44,350 nucleotides of DNA from Flavobacterium sp. (GTDB lineage Bacteria > Bacteroidota > Bacteroidia > Flavobacteriales > Flavobacteriaceae): the NCBI RefSeq assembly GCF_017985075.1, contig NZ_JAGNYF010000015.1:1-44350 (forward strand), given 5' to 3'. Under the pieces are notes generated by a model. That model had not been told where the DNA came from and did not search any database. It saw only the letters and a program-made list of their open reading frames with translations. Both the position numbers and the translations under genes were made by a program. Within the stretch, counting starts at the first letter, position 1, and every line of letters starts with the position of its first letter. Positions 1-6,178 of the stretch are shown here, piece by piece.

Positions 1-82
1 TAAAAAAAGAAATTCTTGAAATTTTTACTTTTTGTAATAAAAGAATAAAGTTTCATTAAAAATAAATTAACCATTAGGTTAT

Positions 83-155
83 TCCTTCTTAGCTCAGTTG
101 GTTAGAGCATCTGACTGTTAATCAGAGTCCCGATAGCTATCGGGATTGGTTCGAG
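83..155 (+). pseudogene. Disrupted tRNA-Asn copy (pseudo-tRNA)
   Basis: The 5' part (acceptor strand, D arm, anticodon arm with GTT) is identical to the intact gene at 255-328 as far as position 127. The variable-loop and T-stem bases GGTCC are replaced by the palindrome TCCCGATAGCTATCGGGA. Ten tRNA bases (TTGGTTCGAG, 146-155) follow, then unrelated A-rich sequence. The 3' T-stem strand and the 3' acceptor strand are missing, so no cloverleaf can form. Confidence 0.85.
128..145. repeat. Perfect 18-bp palindrome inside the pseudo-tRNA
   Basis: TCCCGATAGCTATCGGGA is its own reverse complement over all 18 bases. The half-sites TCCCGATA/TATCGGGA also form the outer stem of the intergenic hairpin at 8759-8788, and a shorter ATCCCGA/TCGGGAT pair occurs at 4036-4054. 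This suggests one family of intergenic stem sequences. It could be a REP-like remnant. No transposase or target-site duplication is visible. Confidence 0.85.
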
Positions 156-254
156 AAAAAGAAGTAAGTTCATAAAAAAAGAAATTCTTGAAATTTTTAC
201 TTTTTGTAATAAAAGAATAAAGTTTCATTAAAAATAAATTAACCATTAGGTTAT

Positions 255-328
255 TCCTTCTTAGCTCAGTTGGTTAGAGCATCTGACTGTTAATCAGAGG
301 GTCCTTGGTTCGAGCCCAAGAGAGGGAG
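255..328 (+). tRNA. tRNA-Asn (anticodon GTT)
   Basis: A full 74-nt cloverleaf can be drawn. The acceptor strands TCCTTCT/AGAGGGA pair with one G-T wobble. The D stem is GCTC/GAGC, the anticodon stem TCTGA/TCAGA with loop CTGTTAA, and the T stem CTTGG/CCAAG with loop TTCGAGC. The discriminator base is G, and CCA is not encoded. It supplies asparagine to the ribosome at AAY codons. A rho-independent terminator follows at 341-369. Confidence 0.95.
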
Positions 329-340
329 CAAAAAATAAAA

Positions 341-369
341 AGCCTTTACAACAATGTAAAGGCTTTTTT
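341..369. terminator. Bidirectional terminator after tRNA-Asn and merR-type gene
   Basis: A perfect 10-bp stem (AGCCTTTACA/TGTAAAGGCT) with a 4-nt loop is followed by T6 on the plus strand. An A-tract precedes it, which gives a T-tract on the minus strand. It can end both the tRNA transcript and the leftward regulator gene. Confidence 0.85.
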
Positions 370-378
370 ATTTTGTAA

Positions 379-741
379 TTAACACTTATCGTTTAACACA
401 TCTTTCTTGAATGCTTCTATTTGACTTTTCATTTCCTTAATTTCCTTCATCTTCTGTTCAAGAGAATGTAATTTTTCATTGAGAATACTTAATTTTTCTT
501 CTTTGCTAAATCTATTTTTGTACCAAGCATCTATGAGTTGCCCAATTTCTCTTATTGTGAAACCAATTGACTTAGCATCGCTAATGAACTCCAATTTTTC
601 AATTGTTTCTTCATCGTAGTGAAAATAATTGTTTGTTTTGATAGACTCATCGCGCTTTCCTTCAATCAATCCTGACTTCTCATAGAAGCGAATCGTGTGG
701 GCAGAAATCCCTGTTTTCTTAGCTATTTCATTTATTAACAT
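379..741 (-). CDS. MerR-family transcriptional regulator
   Basis: This 120-aa protein has the MerR layout: an N-terminal winged helix-turn-helix (residues 1-70, with INEIAKKTGISAHTIRFYEK and GFTIREIGQLI) and a C-terminal coiled-coil dimerisation helix (about 80-115). There is no C-terminal effector domain and only a terminal Cys, so the signal cannot be read from the sequence. It is divergent from the dehydrogenase at 849, the usual arrangement when such a regulator controls its neighbour. Its own -7 box (TATATTTG, 746-753 on the minus strand) lies so close to the ATG that the transcript would be nearly leaderless. MerR membership is secure; the target is inferred. Confidence 0.9.
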   Translation of the reverse strand: MLINEIAKKTGISAHTIRFYEKSGLIEGKRDESIKTNNYFHYDEETIEKLEFISDAKSIGFTIREIGQLIDAWYKNRFSKEEKLSILNEKLHSLEQKMKEIKEMKSQIEAFKKDVLNDKC

Positions 742-745
742 AATG

Positions 746-776
746 CAAATATAAAAAATATTAAAAAAATAACAAC
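746..776 (-). promoter_or_regulatory. Promoter of the MerR-type regulator
   Basis: On the minus strand, GTTG (776-773) is followed by 19 nt and TATATTTG (753-746), a good Bacteroidota promoter. Transcription would start about 3-6 nt after the last G, almost at the start codon (739-741). Confidence 0.55.
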
Positions 777-782
777 TATAGA

Positions 783-826
783 CTATACTCTAATGTTGTA
801 GGTTTGATTTTATACTACTAAGTTTG
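783..826 (+). promoter_or_regulatory. Promoter of the short-chain dehydrogenase, with possible MerR operator
   Basis: GTTG (795-798), 20 nt, then TAAGTTTG (819-826) fits the Bacteroidota consensus. An imperfect 19-bp dyad (CTATAC, 7 nt, TTGTAG; 783-801) lies between this -33 box and that of the divergent regulator. It is the most obvious place for the MerR protein to bind. The dyad is weak and the assignment is inference. Confidence 0.45.
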
Positions 827-848
827 CACTAAATTAAAACATAATCAT

Positions 849-1664
849 ATGAAAAAGACAATATTAATTACAGGATCTTCAAGTGGAATTGGGAAATCAA
901 CCGTTATTGAATTTGCAAAAAATGGATGGAATGTAATTGCTACGCAAAGAAATCCTGAAAAGGAATCTGACTTTAAGACTTTTAATAATGTCAAACTTTA
1001 TCCTTTAGATGTTACGAACCTTGATAGTATCAGTAAAGTATTTCAAAATGTTAAAGCAGAATTTGGAACTATTGATGTTGTTGTAAACAATGCAGGGTAT
1101 GGAGTGGATGGCGCTTTTGAAGCAATGTCTGATGAAGTAATTGAAGACCAATTTAACACCAATGTATTTGGATTAATGCGTGTGACAAGAGAGGCGATAA
1201 AAGCGATGCGTCCTTCCGGTGGCGGAACAATTATTCAAATTTCAAGTATGGGTGGTAAAATAACGTTTCCATTATATAGCATTTATCATGCAACAAAATT
1301 TGCTGTTGAGGGTTTTACAGAGTCATTACATTATGAATTAGCACAATTTAACATTAAATTAAAGCTTATTGAACCTGGTCCAATAGCAACTGATTTTTAT
1401 GGAAGAAGTAGAAAATTCATTAAGCCTGATTATACAAGTGATTATGATGTATTTATTTCAAAATTTAATGCAGCAGCGTCAAAAGTTATAAATGATGCAG
1501 AAGGACCAGAGGTTGTTGCTAAAACAATTTTTATAGCCGCAACAGACAATAGTAATAAAATGCGATATGCTATTGGGAAGCCCGGTCCAATGCTATTAAA
1601 GCTTAGAAAAATACTTTCCGATAAATTCTATTTCTTACTTGTTAGAAAAAGCTACAATATTTAA
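849..1664 (+). CDS. SDR-family oxidoreductase (short-chain dehydrogenase)
   Basis: This 271-aa classical short-chain dehydrogenase has the Rossmann nucleotide-binding motif TGSSSGIG at residues 8-15, NNAG at 80-83, the catalytic Ser in ISS (about 132-133) and the catalytic YxxxK as Y146/K150. After the first beta strands an Arg (TQR, residue 34) could contact NADP 2'-phosphate, suggesting NADPH use, but this is inferred. The substrate cannot be told from the sequence. Relatives reduce or oxidise small carbonyl or hydroxyl compounds in the cytoplasm. Its position opposite a MerR regulator suggests induction by a reactive or toxic compound. Family assignment is firm. Confidence 0.93.
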   Translation: MKKTILITGSSSGIGKSTVIEFAKNGWNVIATQRNPEKESDFKTFNNVKLYPLDVTNLDSISKVFQNVKAEFGTIDVVVNNAGYGVDGAFEAMSDEVIEDQFNTNVFGLMRVTREAIKAMRPSGGGTIIQISSMGGKITFPLYSIYHATKFAVEGFTESLHYELAQFNIKLKLIEPGPIATDFYGRSRKFIKPDYTSDYDVFISKFNAAASKVINDAEGPEVVAKTIFIAATDNSNKMRYAIGKPGPMLLKLRKILSDKFYFLLVRKSYNI

Positions 1665-1720
1665 CTATTTGTTTTTCTTGTAGTTAAGTAAATTATCATC
1701 GCATTAAAATTGTAACTTTC

Positions 1721-1736
1721 TCCAATAGGGGGAGCA
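1721..1736. other. Sequence resembling the tRNA-Asn 3' end
   Basis: TCCAATAGGGGGAGCA matches 13 of 16 bases of the tRNA-Asn 3' end at 315-330 (CCCAAGAGAGGGAGCA). In both places an A-run and an AAGCC...GGCTT terminator follow. It may be a decayed tRNA end or the far end of an insertion at the tRNA. No integrase is present, and the match is short enough to be chance. Confidence 0.35.
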
Positions 1737-1743
1737 AAAAAAG

Positions 1744-1773
1744 AAGCCTAACATTTCTATTAGGCTTTTTTAT
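1744..1773. terminator. Terminator between convergent genes
   Basis: The 8-bp stem AAGCCTAA/TTAGGCTT with an 8-nt loop is followed by T6 on the plus strand. An A-rich tract to the left serves the minus strand. It separates the dehydrogenase gene from the convergent exported-protein gene. Confidence 0.8.
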
Positions 1774-1778
1774 TTATA

Positions 1779-2276
1779 TTATTTTTTTGGAATGTCCTGA
1801 GAATACTGATTTATATTACTGACTTTTAAATCCAAATCAAATGCAAATAATTCAATTAATTCTTTTTTCCATACGCTACCATCTTTTCCTACTCTTGTCT
1901 CAATTGAGTTTATTAATACTCCAGAAGTTGGGTCTGTGTCTTTAATTCGTAAGGGTACAATTGAAAGTATTTCCCAATTTATAGAGGTATAATTAGCAAA
2001 ATAGTTTTTCCAATCCTCTTTTGTTAATGTGGTTTTTACACCATCAAATCCAATCACCACACATTTATCTGCAATAAAAGTTGCGCATTTATTTGCATCC
2101 ATAGCGTTGTAAGCTTTTACAAATTCAATTATTTTTTCCGTTTCTCCACGATTTGAAAAAACAAATGGTTTGTTGTAAAATTCAGATTCTTTTACTAAAA
2201 ATTTACCGCCAAAGTCTTGTGCTTGAGCAGTTCCTATTGAAAATAGGATACTAATAATCAATACTACTTTTTTCAT
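1779..2276 (-). CDS. Exported NTF2/SnoaL-fold protein of unknown function
   Basis: This 165-aa protein begins with a clear signal peptide (MKKVVLIISILFSIGTAQA, cleavage before QDFGG), so the mature protein is periplasmic or secreted. The rest (IIEFVKAYNAMDANKCATFIADKCVV...) has the helix then 'x-F-x-x-D-x-V' pattern of the cystatin-like NTF2/SnoaL fold, which often binds or isomerises small hydrophobic molecules. No catalytic residues can be assigned. It is divergent from a second such protein at 2396 and near a third at 3536. The fold is inferred by eye and is moderately sure; the function is unknown. Confidence 0.65.
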   Translation of the reverse strand: MKKVVLIISILFSIGTAQAQDFGGKFLVKESEFYNKPFVFSNRGETEKIIEFVKAYNAMDANKCATFIADKCVVIGFDGVKTTLTKEDWKNYFANYTSINWEILSIVPLRIKDTDPTSGVLINSIETRVGKDGSVWKKELIELFAFDLDLKVSNINQYSQDIPKK

Positions 2277-2321
2277 TTCTTTCTTTTTTTAAGATTAATT
2301 GAAACAAAAATAAATAATTAG

Positions 2322-2352
2322 TTGTAAAAAACAAGTAATTATTTTAAATTTG
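2322..2352 (+). promoter_or_regulatory. Promoter of the NTF2-like lipoprotein gene
   Basis: TTG (2322-2324), exactly 20 nt, then TAAATTTG (2345-2352). The predicted RNA start is near 2356, which leaves about 40 nt before the ATG chosen at 2396. Confidence 0.65.
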
Positions 2353-2395
2353 TTTAATAATGAAACAACTTAATATAAACTTAAAACGTAATTTT

Positions 2396-2914
2396 ATGAA
2401 AAAACAACTTGTTGTACTTGTATTGTCGAGTGCATTGTTCATGGCTTGTAAACCAAACAATGAAAAAGAAAACACAGAAAAAAATCCACATCAAATCGCA
2501 ATTGGAGTGGATAGTTCTGCCAACATTAATTTAGCTAAAAAAGCAAATGAATTGGCAATGAAATTTGATTATGAAGGTTTAAAGTCAAATTTTATCCCTA
2601 ATGCTAAATTGCATGACAATTCAAAAGAAATTACTATTGAAGACAATATCGCAACTTTAAAAATGGCACAAAAAGAAGGTATTGCTATAAGCGTAAATGG
2701 TGAACCTATTTTTCATGAGGTTATTAATGATAAACCTAACCCAAAAACAGGTATTTCAAATTATGTAATTTGTTATTATGATGTAACCTTTGCAAAAGGA
2801 GCAAAAAAAGTGAATATTAAAAATTATCACATGCTATTTGCGATTAAAGATGGAAAAATTCATGAAGTTTGGGATGTGTACGATGCATCGGAACTAACTA
2901 CTTTATTTCAATAA
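2396..2914 (+). CDS. NTF2/SnoaL-like lipoprotein
   Basis: The reading frame is open from 2360, but the start is placed at the internal ATG 2396. That start gives a classical lipoprotein signal (MKKQLVVLVLSSALFMAC, lipid-carrying Cys18), and the upstream ATG falls at the predicted transcription start. The 172-aa product continues with a Lys/Glu/Asn-rich linker and then an NTF2-like alpha+beta domain ending in '...MLFAIKDGKIHEVWDVYDASEL', the typical last strands of SnoaL-like proteins. It probably sits on a membrane facing the periplasm. Function unknown. A bidirectional terminator follows immediately. Confidence 0.72.
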   Translation: MKKQLVVLVLSSALFMACKPNNEKENTEKNPHQIAIGVDSSANINLAKKANELAMKFDYEGLKSNFIPNAKLHDNSKEITIEDNIATLKMAQKEGIAISVNGEPIFHEVINDKPNPKTGISNYVICYYDVTFAKGAKKVNIKNYHMLFAIKDGKIHEVWDVYDASELTTLFQ

Positions 2915-2923
2915 AAAAACAAA

Positions 2924-2949
2924 AGCCTTTTTAATTAAAGGCTTTTTTG
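2924..2949. terminator. Bidirectional terminator
   Basis: The stem AGCCTTT/AAAGGCT (2924-2930/2937-2943) with a 6-nt loop has a T-tract on the right and an A-tract on the left. It overlaps the stop codon of the leftward HxlR gene (2935-2937). Confidence 0.8.
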
Positions 2950-3399
2950 TTGTTCTATTTTTGCATTTTGCAGTGTTTCAAGAAACGTAATATATCGTTC
3001 TCTTCTTGTATTTTCAAAAAGTAGTCGGTCTGATTTTATTTCTGCTTTAATAGCAATTTGCATCGGATTAAATACAGATTCATCTATACTATCAATGGAT
3101 AAAAGATATAATTCAATAATTAAAGGTAAGACGCATATTCCTTTTCTTGTTGCAATATATCGGGTGCTTTTTTTTGTTCCAGCTGGATTCAATTTTTCAA
3201 TAAACCCCGTTTTCATCAAAAACTGAAGTTTATTTGTTAAAATATTCGTAGCTATTTTTTCTTTAGACTCTAAAAATTCTTTAAATGTAGATTTTCGATG
3301 CAAAAGCATATCTCTTAAAATTAAGAGTGACCATTTATCGCCGAGTAAATCAACAGAGACTGCAATAGCACATGTAGATCTGAATTCTTTTTTTTTCAT
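2935..3399 (-). CDS. HxlR-family transcriptional regulator
   Basis: This 154-aa protein carries the HxlR winged-helix signature: 'C-A-I-A...DLLGDKWSLLILRDMLLHRKSTFKEF' at residues 10-42, then 'ATNILTNKLQFLMKTGFIEK' as recognition region. Cys10 aligns with the conserved N-terminal Cys that in several HxlR proteins reacts with electrophiles or oxidants. The C-terminal 40 residues extend past the usual domain. It is divergent from the SnoaL-like lipoprotein at 3536, whose -33 box lies in the shared 136-bp gap, so control of that gene and possibly of the 2396 gene is likely. The gene's own -7 box is TAATTTTG (3432-3425); no good -33 box is seen. Confidence 0.9.
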   Translation of the reverse strand: MKKKEFRSTCAIAVSVDLLGDKWSLLILRDMLLHRKSTFKEFLESKEKIATNILTNKLQFLMKTGFIEKLNPAGTKKSTRYIATRKGICVLPLIIELYLLSIDSIDESVFNPMQIAIKAEIKSDRLLFENTRRERYITFLETLQNAKIEQQKSL

Positions 3400-3475
3400 T
3401 TTGGGGAGGGCAAAATTTATTATACAAAATTACAATTTTTTAAAAAAAGATAAAAGAATATTAACATTTAATAAG

Positions 3476-3506
3476 TTGCTTTTTACAAGTAATATTTGTA
3501 GGTTTG
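3476..3506 (+). promoter_or_regulatory. Promoter of the SnoaL-like lipoprotein gene
   Basis: TTG (3476-3478), exactly 20 nt, then TAGGTTTG (3499-3506). It lies downstream of the TTG codon at 3401 that opens the reading frame, so the real start is the ATG at 3536. Confidence 0.7.
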
Positions 3507-3535
3507 AAAAATATATTAATTTAATATTTAAAAAA

Positions 3536-4018
3536 ATGAAAAAAATAGTATTGTTAGTTCTGGTAACTATTTCATTGTCATCTTGTATGTCAAACGCCGA
3601 TAAAACGGCATCTGTATCCAAAAAAAATGTAGATTTTTATACTAAAGTATGGGATCAAGTTATTAATGAAGGAAAAGTTAATGTACTTGATACGGCTTAT
3701 GCTGAGTCAATTGTACTGCATACGATTCCTGAAATTAAAGGTATTAAAAATGCTAAAGCCTATTATTCTGGTTTTGTTACAGGTTTTTCAGACAGAACAT
3801 TTACAGTAAAAAGCATGTTTGCCGATGGCGAAAAATTAGTAAAACATTGGCAATTTAAAGGTACACATACAGGAGATTTTGCAGGGATTAAACCAACTGG
3901 AAAAACAGTTGACATTGAAGGTTGTACTATTGCAAAAATTGTAGACGGAAAAATTGTTGAAGAACAAGATTTTATGGATAATATGAGTTTCTTAACACAA
4001 TTAGGTGTAATTAAGTAA
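3536..4018 (+). CDS. SnoaL-like (ester cyclase type) lipoprotein
   Basis: The frame is open from a TTG at 3401, but the promoter at 3476-3506 and the lipoprotein signal place the start at 3536. The 160-aa product begins MKKIVLLVLVTISLSSC, with Cys17 as lipidation site. The domain from about residue 30 has the SnoaL polyketide-cyclase pattern: '...VWDQVINEGKVNVLDTAYAESIVLHT...', 'GFSDRTFTVKSMFADGEKLVKHWQFKGTHTG' and 'DGKIVEEQDFMDNMSFLTQLGVI'. It is the clearest family member of the three exported NTF2-fold proteins here. The substrate is unknown, and a lipid-anchored location is unusual for an enzyme of this fold. The gene is probably under the divergent HxlR regulator. Confidence 0.82.
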   Translation: MKKIVLLVLVTISLSSCMSNADKTASVSKKNVDFYTKVWDQVINEGKVNVLDTAYAESIVLHTIPEIKGIKNAKAYYSGFVTGFSDRTFTVKSMFADGEKLVKHWQFKGTHTGDFAGIKPTGKTVDIEGCTIAKIVDGKIVEEQDFMDNMSFLTQLGVIK

Positions 4019-4034
4019 AAACAAACTCAAAAAA

Positions 4035-4060
4035 AATCCCGACAATTTCGGGATTTTTTT
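4035..4060. terminator. Bidirectional terminator
   Basis: The stem AATCCCGA/TCGGGATT with loop CAATT is followed by T7, with an A-run to the left. It lies between two convergent genes and ends both. Confidence 0.85.
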
Positions 4061-4063
4061 ATT

Positions 4064-5083
4064 TTATAAACTTGACTTAAATTGTTCTAAGAAACGAACA
4101 TCGTTTTCATAAAACATTCTAATATCGCCAATTTGGTATAATAGCATTGCAATTCTTTCAATTCCCATTCCAAAGGCGTAACCGGTATATTCATTTGGGT
4201 CAATGCCACAGTTTTTCAACACATTCGGATCTACCATTCCGCATCCCATAATTTCTAACCAACCTGTTCCTTTTGTAATTCGGTAATCGGTTTCTGTTTT
4301 CAATCCCCAATAAATATCTACTTCAGCGCTTGGTTCTGTAAATGGAAAGTAAGACGGGCGCAATCTTATTTTAGATTTTCCGAACATTTCTTTCGTAAAA
4401 TATAATAGCGTTTGTTTTAAATCGGCAAACGACACATTTTTATCAATATATAAACCTTCTACTTGATGAAAAATACAATGCGAACGAGACGAAATGGCTT
4501 CGTTACGAAAAACCCTTCCTGGAGAAATGGTTCTAATAGGCGGTTTGTTGTTTTCCATATAACGAACCTGTACAGATGAGGTATGCGTACGTAACAAAAC
4601 ATCTGGATTGGTTTGTATAAAAAACGTATCCTGCATATCGCGTGCCGGATGATATTCTGGTAAATTTAATGCTGTAAAGTTGTGCCAATCGTCTTCAATT
4701 TCTGGTCCTTCAGACACATTGAAACCAATGGTTGAAAAAACATCTAAAATTTGATTTTTTACTAATGAAATCGGATGACGCGAACCAATATTTATTGGAT
4801 TTCCCGGACGAGATAAATCACCAAATACATTAATAGATTCCGTTTTAGTTTCAAGAAGTTCTTGGATGGCTTTTACTTTTTCTTCTGCCGTGTTTTTCAA
4901 CTCGTTTATTACCTGTCCAAATTCTTTCTTTTGTTCGTTTGGTACGTTTTTAAATTCGGCAAAGAAATCTTTAAGCAAACCTTTACTTCCTAAGTACTTA
5001 ATACGAAATTCTTCTAAAGTACTTTTGTCTTCAGTTTGAAACGCTTTGGCTTCTTCAATATGTTGTTTTATCTTGTTTATCAT
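4064..5083 (-). CDS. pheS: Phenylalanyl-tRNA synthetase alpha subunit
   Basis: This 339-aa protein charges tRNA-Phe with phenylalanine as part of the alpha2beta2 synthetase in the cytoplasm. The N-terminal 85 residues form the helical coiled-coil arm that contacts tRNA. The class II catalytic core follows, with motif 2 around GRVFRNE (189-195) and HCIFHQVEGL (202-211), and motif 3 at YAFGMGIERIAML (302-314). Length is normal for the family. The beta subunit gene pheT is not in this window, so the two subunits are encoded apart. A promoter lies just upstream (5104-5135). Confidence 0.97.
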   Translation of the reverse strand: MINKIKQHIEEAKAFQTEDKSTLEEFRIKYLGSKGLLKDFFAEFKNVPNEQKKEFGQVINELKNTAEEKVKAIQELLETKTESINVFGDLSRPGNPINIGSRHPISLVKNQILDVFSTIGFNVSEGPEIEDDWHNFTALNLPEYHPARDMQDTFFIQTNPDVLLRTHTSSVQVRYMENNKPPIRTISPGRVFRNEAISSRSHCIFHQVEGLYIDKNVSFADLKQTLLYFTKEMFGKSKIRLRPSYFPFTEPSAEVDIYWGLKTETDYRITKGTGWLEIMGCGMVDPNVLKNCGIDPNEYTGYAFGMGIERIAMLLYQIGDIRMFYENDVRFLEQFKSSL

Positions 5084-5103
5084 CGTAAAAGGGTAATAAG
5101 CTA

Positions 5104-5135
5104 CAAATTTATGTATTTTTTAGCGATTAGTGAAA
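5104..5135 (-). promoter_or_regulatory. Promoter of pheS
   Basis: On the minus strand, TTTC (5135-5132), 20 nt, then TAAATTTG (5111-5104). The -7 box is perfect, and the -33 box differs from TTTG at one base. Confidence 0.55.
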
Positions 5136-5164
5136 AGTGATTTGCATTTAGTTTCAACTCAGCA

Positions 5165-5521
5165 CTAATTAATTATCTCTTTTTCTAAAAAATAATTTAC
5201 AATGGCTTCTTTCATTAAAACCGATTGTTCTCCTGCTTTTAGTGCTGGCAATTCTTTTATTACTTTATAATGAGGCCAGCCATCTTTATCGAAAAATTCA
5301 AATTCGTAATATCCGTAGGGTTCTAATAGTTTACAAATAGCAATGTGCATTAGGTTTACTTTTTCGTCCTTTTTAAATTCGCTATTTATTTTGCCTAATT
5401 CTTGCACGCCAATTAAATAAATAATCGCATCTAAATCTAATACATCACCATCGGCAAATTTATCAGATAAAAAAGTTACTACTTTTTCCCAGCGTTCTTT
5501 TAATTGTATATCTCTCGACAT
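5165..5521 (-). CDS. Conserved-looking hypothetical protein, 118 aa
   Basis: I do not recognise a named family. The product is soluble and acidic, without signal peptide or membrane segment. It looks helical in the N-terminal half (IQLKERWEKVVTFLSDKFADGDVLDLDAIIYLIGVQELGK). A central Phe/Tyr-rich stretch (YGYYEFEFFDKDGWPHYKVI, about 71-90) probably forms a beta hairpin. The reading frame has normal codon use and a clean ATG. It is a stand-alone gene between pheS and a divergent CvpA-type gene. The sequence gives no functional clue. Confidence 0.75.
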   Translation of the reverse strand: MSRDIQLKERWEKVVTFLSDKFADGDVLDLDAIIYLIGVQELGKINSEFKKDEKVNLMHIAICKLLEPYGYYEFEFFDKDGWPHYKVIKELPALKAGEQSVLMKEAIVNYFLEKEIIN

Positions 5522-5598
5522 TTGTATTTAGTTTTTTACAAAGATAGTATTTGAGGTTTGCATTTTGTAGTTTTGTTTTTATAAAATATATATAATTT

Positions 5599-6162
5599 AT
5601 GGAATTTATTGATATTGTTTTTGCCGTCTTATTAGGGTACAGTATATATAATGGGTTGAAAAATGGTCTTTTTGTAGAAATAGCTTCTTTCAGTTCTTTA
5701 ATTGTGGGCATTTTTGTAGCGATAAAATTTTCACATATTGTCCGATTGGCTTTAGAAGAAAAAATAAAAACCAATCCAAAATATATTGAAATTATTGCTT
5801 TTGCTATAACTTTTATTTTAGTACTTATTGCCATTCATTTATTGGCTAAATTTTTTACAAGTATCGCAAGTTTTTCTTATTTAGGCTGGTTAAATAAATT
5901 GGGAGGCGCTGTTTTTAGTATGTTAAAAACTATTTTAATGTTAGGTGTTTTATTGAATTTACTTCAAAGAATAAATAGTAATAGTGTGTTGGTAAAAGAA
6001 GAAACCTTAAATAAATCCCTATTTTATAAGCCCGTACAAGAAGTGTCTAAATTTATGTCGCCAAATCTTGAAAAATGGTACGAAGAAGTAAAAGAAAGAA
6101 CAAAAGAAACACCCGAAAACGAAAAAGCTTCTGATTCGTTGCGTGTAGACAAAAATGAATAA
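5599..6162 (+). CDS. CvpA-family membrane protein
   Basis: This 187-aa protein has four predicted membrane helices (about residues 1-24, 27-46, 61-86 and 98-121) followed by a hydrophilic, charged tail. The opening pattern 'FIDIVFAVLLGYSIYNGLKNGLFVEIASFSSLIVGIFVAI' is the CvpA signature ('D..........G...G'). CvpA was named for its need in colicin V production in E. coli; in other bacteria it bears on envelope stress and bile resistance. The exact activity is unknown. It is convergent with the response-regulator gene at 6179, with only 16 bp between stop codons and no obvious terminator. Confidence 0.88.
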   Translation: MEFIDIVFAVLLGYSIYNGLKNGLFVEIASFSSLIVGIFVAIKFSHIVRLALEEKIKTNPKYIEIIAFAITFILVLIAIHLLAKFFTSIASFSYLGWLNKLGGAVFSMLKTILMLGVLLNLLQRINSNSVLVKEETLNKSLFYKPVQEVSKFMSPNLEKWYEEVKERTKETPENEKASDSLRVDKNE

Positions 6163-6178
6163 TTCTCCACAAATTTTA

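Larger units (their letters stand above)
1..299. repeat. Tandem direct repeat, period 172 bp, carrying tRNA-Asn
   Basis: Positions 1-127 are identical base for base to 173-299. The unit holds an AT-rich leader and the first 45 nt of a tRNA-Asn gene. The left edge is cut by the window start, so the first copy may begin further out. The copies diverge abruptly at 128 versus 300, inside the tRNA. This 127-nt identity points to a recent duplication or gene conversion, or to an assembly artefact at a repeat. No gene lies in 1-378 apart from the tRNA copies and a terminator. Confidence 0.93.

Noticed and set aside
3401-3535. 45-residue N-terminal extension of the SnoaL lipoprotein starting at TTG
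   Set aside because: The promoter at 3476-3506 lies inside it, and the lipoprotein signal begins at 3536.
5463-5834. 123-aa frame on the minus strand overlapping the CvpA-type gene
   Set aside because: It is antisense to a well-supported membrane protein gene, has no recognisable domain and follows from the codon pattern of that gene.
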